Below are positions 61,568 to 64,000 of a stretch of 64,000 nucleotides of DNA, piece by piece. The position numbers and the translations under genes are program-made. Within the stretch, counting starts at the first letter, position 1, and each line of letters starts with the position of its first letter. This DNA comes from Thermoanaerobaculia bacterium (GTDB lineage: Bacteria; Acidobacteriota; Thermoanaerobaculia; Multivoradales; J023). The notes beneath the pieces were generated by a model, which saw only the letters and a program-made list of their open reading frames with translations, had not been told where the DNA came from and did no database searches. The stretch covers positions 62,001-126,000 of the forward strand of contig JAUIJL010000019.1 in assembly GCA_030431255.1 (NCBI GenBank). The letters are read 5' to 3'.

Positions 61568-62916
61568 CGACCATTGCCCAAAAGCCGCATCTCTTGATGA
61601 TCGCGTTGTTGCTGACCTGCGCTCTGACCCCGTCACTCCACGCGGAAATGTGCGCCAACGACGTGGTGCCGGCGGCGACACTTTTGGTGCCGTATTTCGA
61701 GGTCGACCTCAACCAGGTCGACGGTCGGACGACTCTGATCTCCATCAACAACTCAGGGCCCCAGCCGATGCTCGGCCACATCACCCTGTGGACGGATTGG
61801 TCCCAGCCCACCATCGACTTCGACGTCTTCATGACCGGCTACGACGTCATCACCTTGAATATGCGCGATGTCTTCAACGGCAATATTCCGATCACCGCCG
61901 ACGAGCAAAGCGATGCCATGGACGACATCAGCCCCCATGGAAATCACCCGGAATGGGACGGAAGCTTCGGAGATTGCGAGAACTTCTTTCCTTTCTTCAA
62001 CAACCCCGTGATCGTCGGCAACAACCTGGAACGGCTGATCAACGGCCACACCGGAGTCGATGTCCTGGGCCAAGGCTGCATGGGCTCGGCCACTGGTGAC
62101 AACGTGGCCCGCGGCTTCGTCACCATCGACTCCGCCCGCCGTTGCTCGATCGAATTTCCCAACGAGCTCGGGTATTTCGGCGGAATCGACCCGGTGGCCG
62201 ATGATCGCAACGCCCTGTGGGGTGATTTCTATCTGGTGAGCCCCGAATCCGCGACGGCGGTGGGCGCGCCTTTGGTCCATATCGAAGCCGATGGGTCGTT
62301 CGACGACAAAGGCTCGCCTTCGGGTTATACCTTCTACGGCAGATTCACCCAGGGCGTCGGCGCCACGGACCACCGTGAGCCCCTGGGCGCGGCTTGGGGA
62401 GCGGGTTATTCCATCAACTCGGAAGCCGGAGCCGCCACCGACTGGGTGGTCTGGCGTGACCCTTCCGCGAACGACGTCGACTACTTTTACACCTGCGGTG
62501 AGGGGCCTTCTTGGGTCGGCTTGAATACCGATCCCATCCCCTGCTTCGACGAGCAAGAAAACTTCGTCGAGGTCTGCCTGACCGGCGATTGCCTGCCGCT
62601 GGCGACCCAACGGACCCCGGTGGGAGACGGCGATTTGGCGACCCCCTTCGACGCCGGGTGGTGCCGAGTGGATTTCACGACCCGGGATCCTGACGGCGGC
62701 GACGATGTGGATTTTCCGGTCGGCGATCCGAACGGGGAGCTCGGCCAAGGTTGGGTGGGGTCGCTCTACTCGCTGGACGGAGTCTATTCCGGAGGTCTGA
62801 CCGCCGTGCAGCTGAGCAGCGCCTGCGAAACCGCTTTCGGCACCAACCTGCTCGGCCTATTCCGTGACGGATTCGAATCCGGGGACAGCTCTTTCTGGTC
62901 GTCTTCGGTTCCCTGA
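61564..62916 (+). CDS. Secreted protein of unknown function, tandem paralogue 2, with C-terminal FESGD-type tail
   Basis: 450 residues. The signal peptide (LLMIALLLTCALTPSLHAEM) leads to MCANDVVPAATLLVPYFEVD. The body matches the upstream gene block for block (ECENFFPF versus DCENFFPF, YTFYGRFTQGVGATDHREPL). Unlike that gene it ends DGFESGDSSFWSSSVP, a short Asp/Gly/Ser/Trp motif of a type seen at the ends of many secreted proteins in Acidobacteria-like genomes, possibly a sorting or secretion tag. The start overlaps the previous stop (ATGA). A terminator follows at 62961. Confidence 0.75.
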   Translation: MTTIAQKPHLLMIALLLTCALTPSLHAEMCANDVVPAATLLVPYFEVDLNQVDGRTTLISINNSGPQPMLGHITLWTDWSQPTIDFDVFMTGYDVITLNMRDVFNGNIPITADEQSDAMDDISPHGNHPEWDGSFGDCENFFPFFNNPVIVGNNLERLINGHTGVDVLGQGCMGSATGDNVARGFVTIDSARRCSIEFPNELGYFGGIDPVADDRNALWGDFYLVSPESATAVGAPLVHIEADGSFDDKGSPSGYTFYGRFTQGVGATDHREPLGAAWGAGYSINSEAGAATDWVVWRDPSANDVDYFYTCGEGPSWVGLNTDPIPCFDEQENFVEVCLTGDCLPLATQRTPVGDGDLATPFDAGWCRVDFTTRDPDGGDDVDFPVGDPNGELGQGWVGSLYSLDGVYSGGLTAVQLSSACETAFGTNLLGLFRDGFESGDSSFWSSSVP

Positions 62917-62960
62917 CCTTTCGGGTCACCATCCCCTGGCCAACAGCCGGGCAGCAAAAA

Positions 62961-62996
62961 AGCCGGGTGGCGAGATTGGCTCGCTTCCCGGCTTTT
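62961..62996 (+). terminator. Rho-independent terminator after the secreted pair
   Basis: AGCCGGG (62961-62967) pairs with CCCGGCT (62987-62993), with an inner CGAG/CTCG stem, followed by TTTT. It lies between convergent genes. Confidence 0.75.
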
Positions 62997-63023
62997 CCGT
63001 TCAATCCTCCAGCCGGAGGACGA

Positions 63024-63479
63024 TCACTCTTCCTCGTCGCTCGAGCTCTCGCCGTCGGTCCCCTCGTTCTGCTCCACCGCACCGAGCTCGACGGGTTTGC
63101 TGAAGAAGTAATTCTGCTGGTCTTCACCCGTGCGCACGGTGCCCGCCAGAATTGCCACCAGGCTCGACCCTTCGGAGCCCTTATAGTCGTCAAAAACAGT
63201 CAGGTCGGCGCCCGTGTCTCCCAACGCGCCTTGTCCCTCTTTGGGGGCGAGGGAGTCAGAGGTCGTCGAGCCGAAGAACGAGTGCACCACCATGTGATTC
63301 CTCATCTCGACCACCGAGGCCGAAACCGATGTAATGCTGTTCTTCGGATCCTTCGGTGAAACCCGGTAGTGGATCGAGATATTCTCTCCGGGTATCACGG
63401 CCACGTCCCAAGCGGCCTCCACAAAGTCGTCGGTCGAGGGCTTGGGGGCGGATCCGGCTTCCTGGGCTTCGTCGCTCAC
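63024..63479 (-). CDS. Acidic hypothetical protein
   Basis: 151 residues, family not recognised. No signal peptide. The middle looks like a compact beta-sandwich (ISIHYRVSPKDPKNSITSVS, SLVAILAGTVRTGEDQQNYF) between disordered acidic ends (DEAQEAGSAPKPSTDD at the start, a run of Glu/Asp/Ser at the end). GTG 63479 has AGGAG about 10 bases upstream. It is divergent from the thioredoxin-fold gene and convergent with the secreted pair. Function unknown. Confidence 0.65.
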   Translation of the reverse strand: MSDEAQEAGSAPKPSTDDFVEAAWDVAVIPGENISIHYRVSPKDPKNSITSVSASVVEMRNHMVVHSFFGSTTSDSLAPKEGQGALGDTGADLTVFDDYKGSEGSSLVAILAGTVRTGEDQQNYFFSKPVELGAVEQNEGTDGESSSDEEE

Positions 63480-63607
63480 GGTGAGGTCTCCTTTCCTGCT
63501 CTAGGAATGCTCGAAGAATCGCTAGAGAAGATCGTTTCGGGCTGGGCATGCATCCAAGGAATCGTAGGGATATCATCGCACAGATCAAGATCACCCGGAG
63601 GATCACC

Positions 63608-64000
63608 GTGGGACCAAGACATCGGCGTCTTCGCCACTTGCTCGGAACGACTCGCCTCATACCTGCCTGGCTCGTGCTCTGCCCCACCTTTCTTCTTCTG
63701 GGCTCGACGTTTTTCCCGTGGGTCGGCCGAGCAGCGGCCGCGGAGCCGCCGGCCGTGGGCACGGCCTTGCCCGAAGAGGCGCGGGCGCTCGAGCTCGAAG
63801 CATCGGACGGCAGCTCGGCCACAAGCCTCGGAGATCTGGCCGGTCCCAAAGGTTTGCTGGTGATCTTCACGGCAAACACCTGTGCCTACTCCATCGACTG
63901 GCAGGATCGAATCCCGACGTTGGCCGCCCTCGCCGCCGAGAAAGAAATCGGTTTTGCACTGGTCAACTCGAATGCCCGCAAGCGCAAAACCGACGACTCG
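63608..64000 (+). CDS. Membrane-anchored or exported thioredoxin-fold (redoxin) protein, truncated by the window
   Basis: 131 codons visible; the gene continues beyond the right edge. GTG 63608 has GGAGG 6 bases upstream. After a basic start there is a hydrophobic segment (AWLVLCPTFLLLGSTFFPWV) that may be a signal or anchor, then a thioredoxin-type domain: LGDLAGPKGLLVIFTANTCA has the usual strand before the active-site Cys. The active site reads TCAYS, so the first Cys is present but the second Cys of CxxC is Ser. Related redoxin proteins often have NTCP at this place. A one-Cys thiol peroxidase-like activity or loss of redox function is possible. Confidence 0.7.
   Translation, partial: MGPRHRRLRHLLGTTRLIPAWLVLCPTFLLLGSTFFPWVGRAAAAEPPAVGTALPEEARALELEASDGSSATSLGDLAGPKGLLVIFTANTCAYSIDWQDRIPTLAALAAEKEIGFALVNSNARKRKTDDS

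Noticed and set aside
1..64000. tRNA, rRNA, insertion sequences, integrases and replication origins
   Set aside because: I looked for cloverleaf-like ends, transposase motifs and DnaA-box clusters by eye and found none that I could support.

Overview
The window reads as a chromosome segment of a GC-rich Gram-negative bacterium. The evidence is a TolC channel, a lipoprotein with a lipobox, HlyD adaptors, many ATG/TGA overlapping gene pairs and strong GGAG-type ribosome sites. Large signalling proteins (tandem Ser/Thr kinase, cyclase-like STAND ATPase, ECF41 sigma), CHAT/TPR proteins, and secreted proteins with a C-terminal DGFESGDSSFW motif are the style of Acidobacteriota such as Thermoanaerobaculia. 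That placement is an inference; there is no rRNA or tRNA gene to fix it.

Layout. 1-8.0 kb holds mixed accessory genes: the end of a repeat-rich surface protein, an aerolysin/ETX-MTX2-like pore-forming protein, a secreted M43 metalloprotease, an SRPBCC membrane protein with its TetR regulator and twin palindromic operators, a sulfatase-fold lipoprotein, and an ECF41 sigma factor with its carboxymuconolactone-decarboxylase-like partner behind a recognisable ECF41 promoter. 8.5-18.6 kb is a class I lanthipeptide operon: precursor, LanC, LanB, a PRMT-type methyltransferase with an RRE-like domain, a GAF-HlyD fusion and a C39 peptidase/ABC exporter. 18.6-25.3 kb holds a caspase-like protein with a small acidic partner, a TPR-CHAT protein and an MtfA-type peptidase.

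25.4-48.9 kb is the most interesting part, a large RiPP-like region. It starts with a complete NHLP-type exporter (TolC, HlyD adaptor, C39-ABC, second ABC) and a cyclase-homology/STAND/TPR protein. An opposing pair follows: a tiny Gly-Gly precursor and an unknown 378-residue protein. Next come two duplicated glycosyltransferase-like proteins that end in a PqqD-like domain, each preceding an array of tiny Cys-rich precursors. Twelve intact precursors and one nonsense-broken one share an acidic ELDD/EVSD...SGG leader but have different Cys-patterned cores; one class has a Cys exactly every third residue. Between the arrays sit a DUF692/MNIO oxidase, its RRE-containing partner and a 79-residue Cys-motif protein. 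I infer that the MNIO modifies Cys, the glycosyltransferases may glycosylate the same peptides, and the NHLP exporter cleaves after Gly-Gly and secretes them.

48.9-64 kb is mostly housekeeping or stand-alone genes: the histidine-utilisation genes hutHUC and divergent hutI with two matching operator sites, a DmdC-like acyl-CoA dehydrogenase, a small membrane protein, a kinase-pseudokinase fusion, two tandem secreted paralogues, an acidic hypothetical protein and the start of a thioredoxin-fold protein cut by the window edge. Several intergenic regions carry the same kind of oddity: a short unit of 11-20 bp in three tandem copies.
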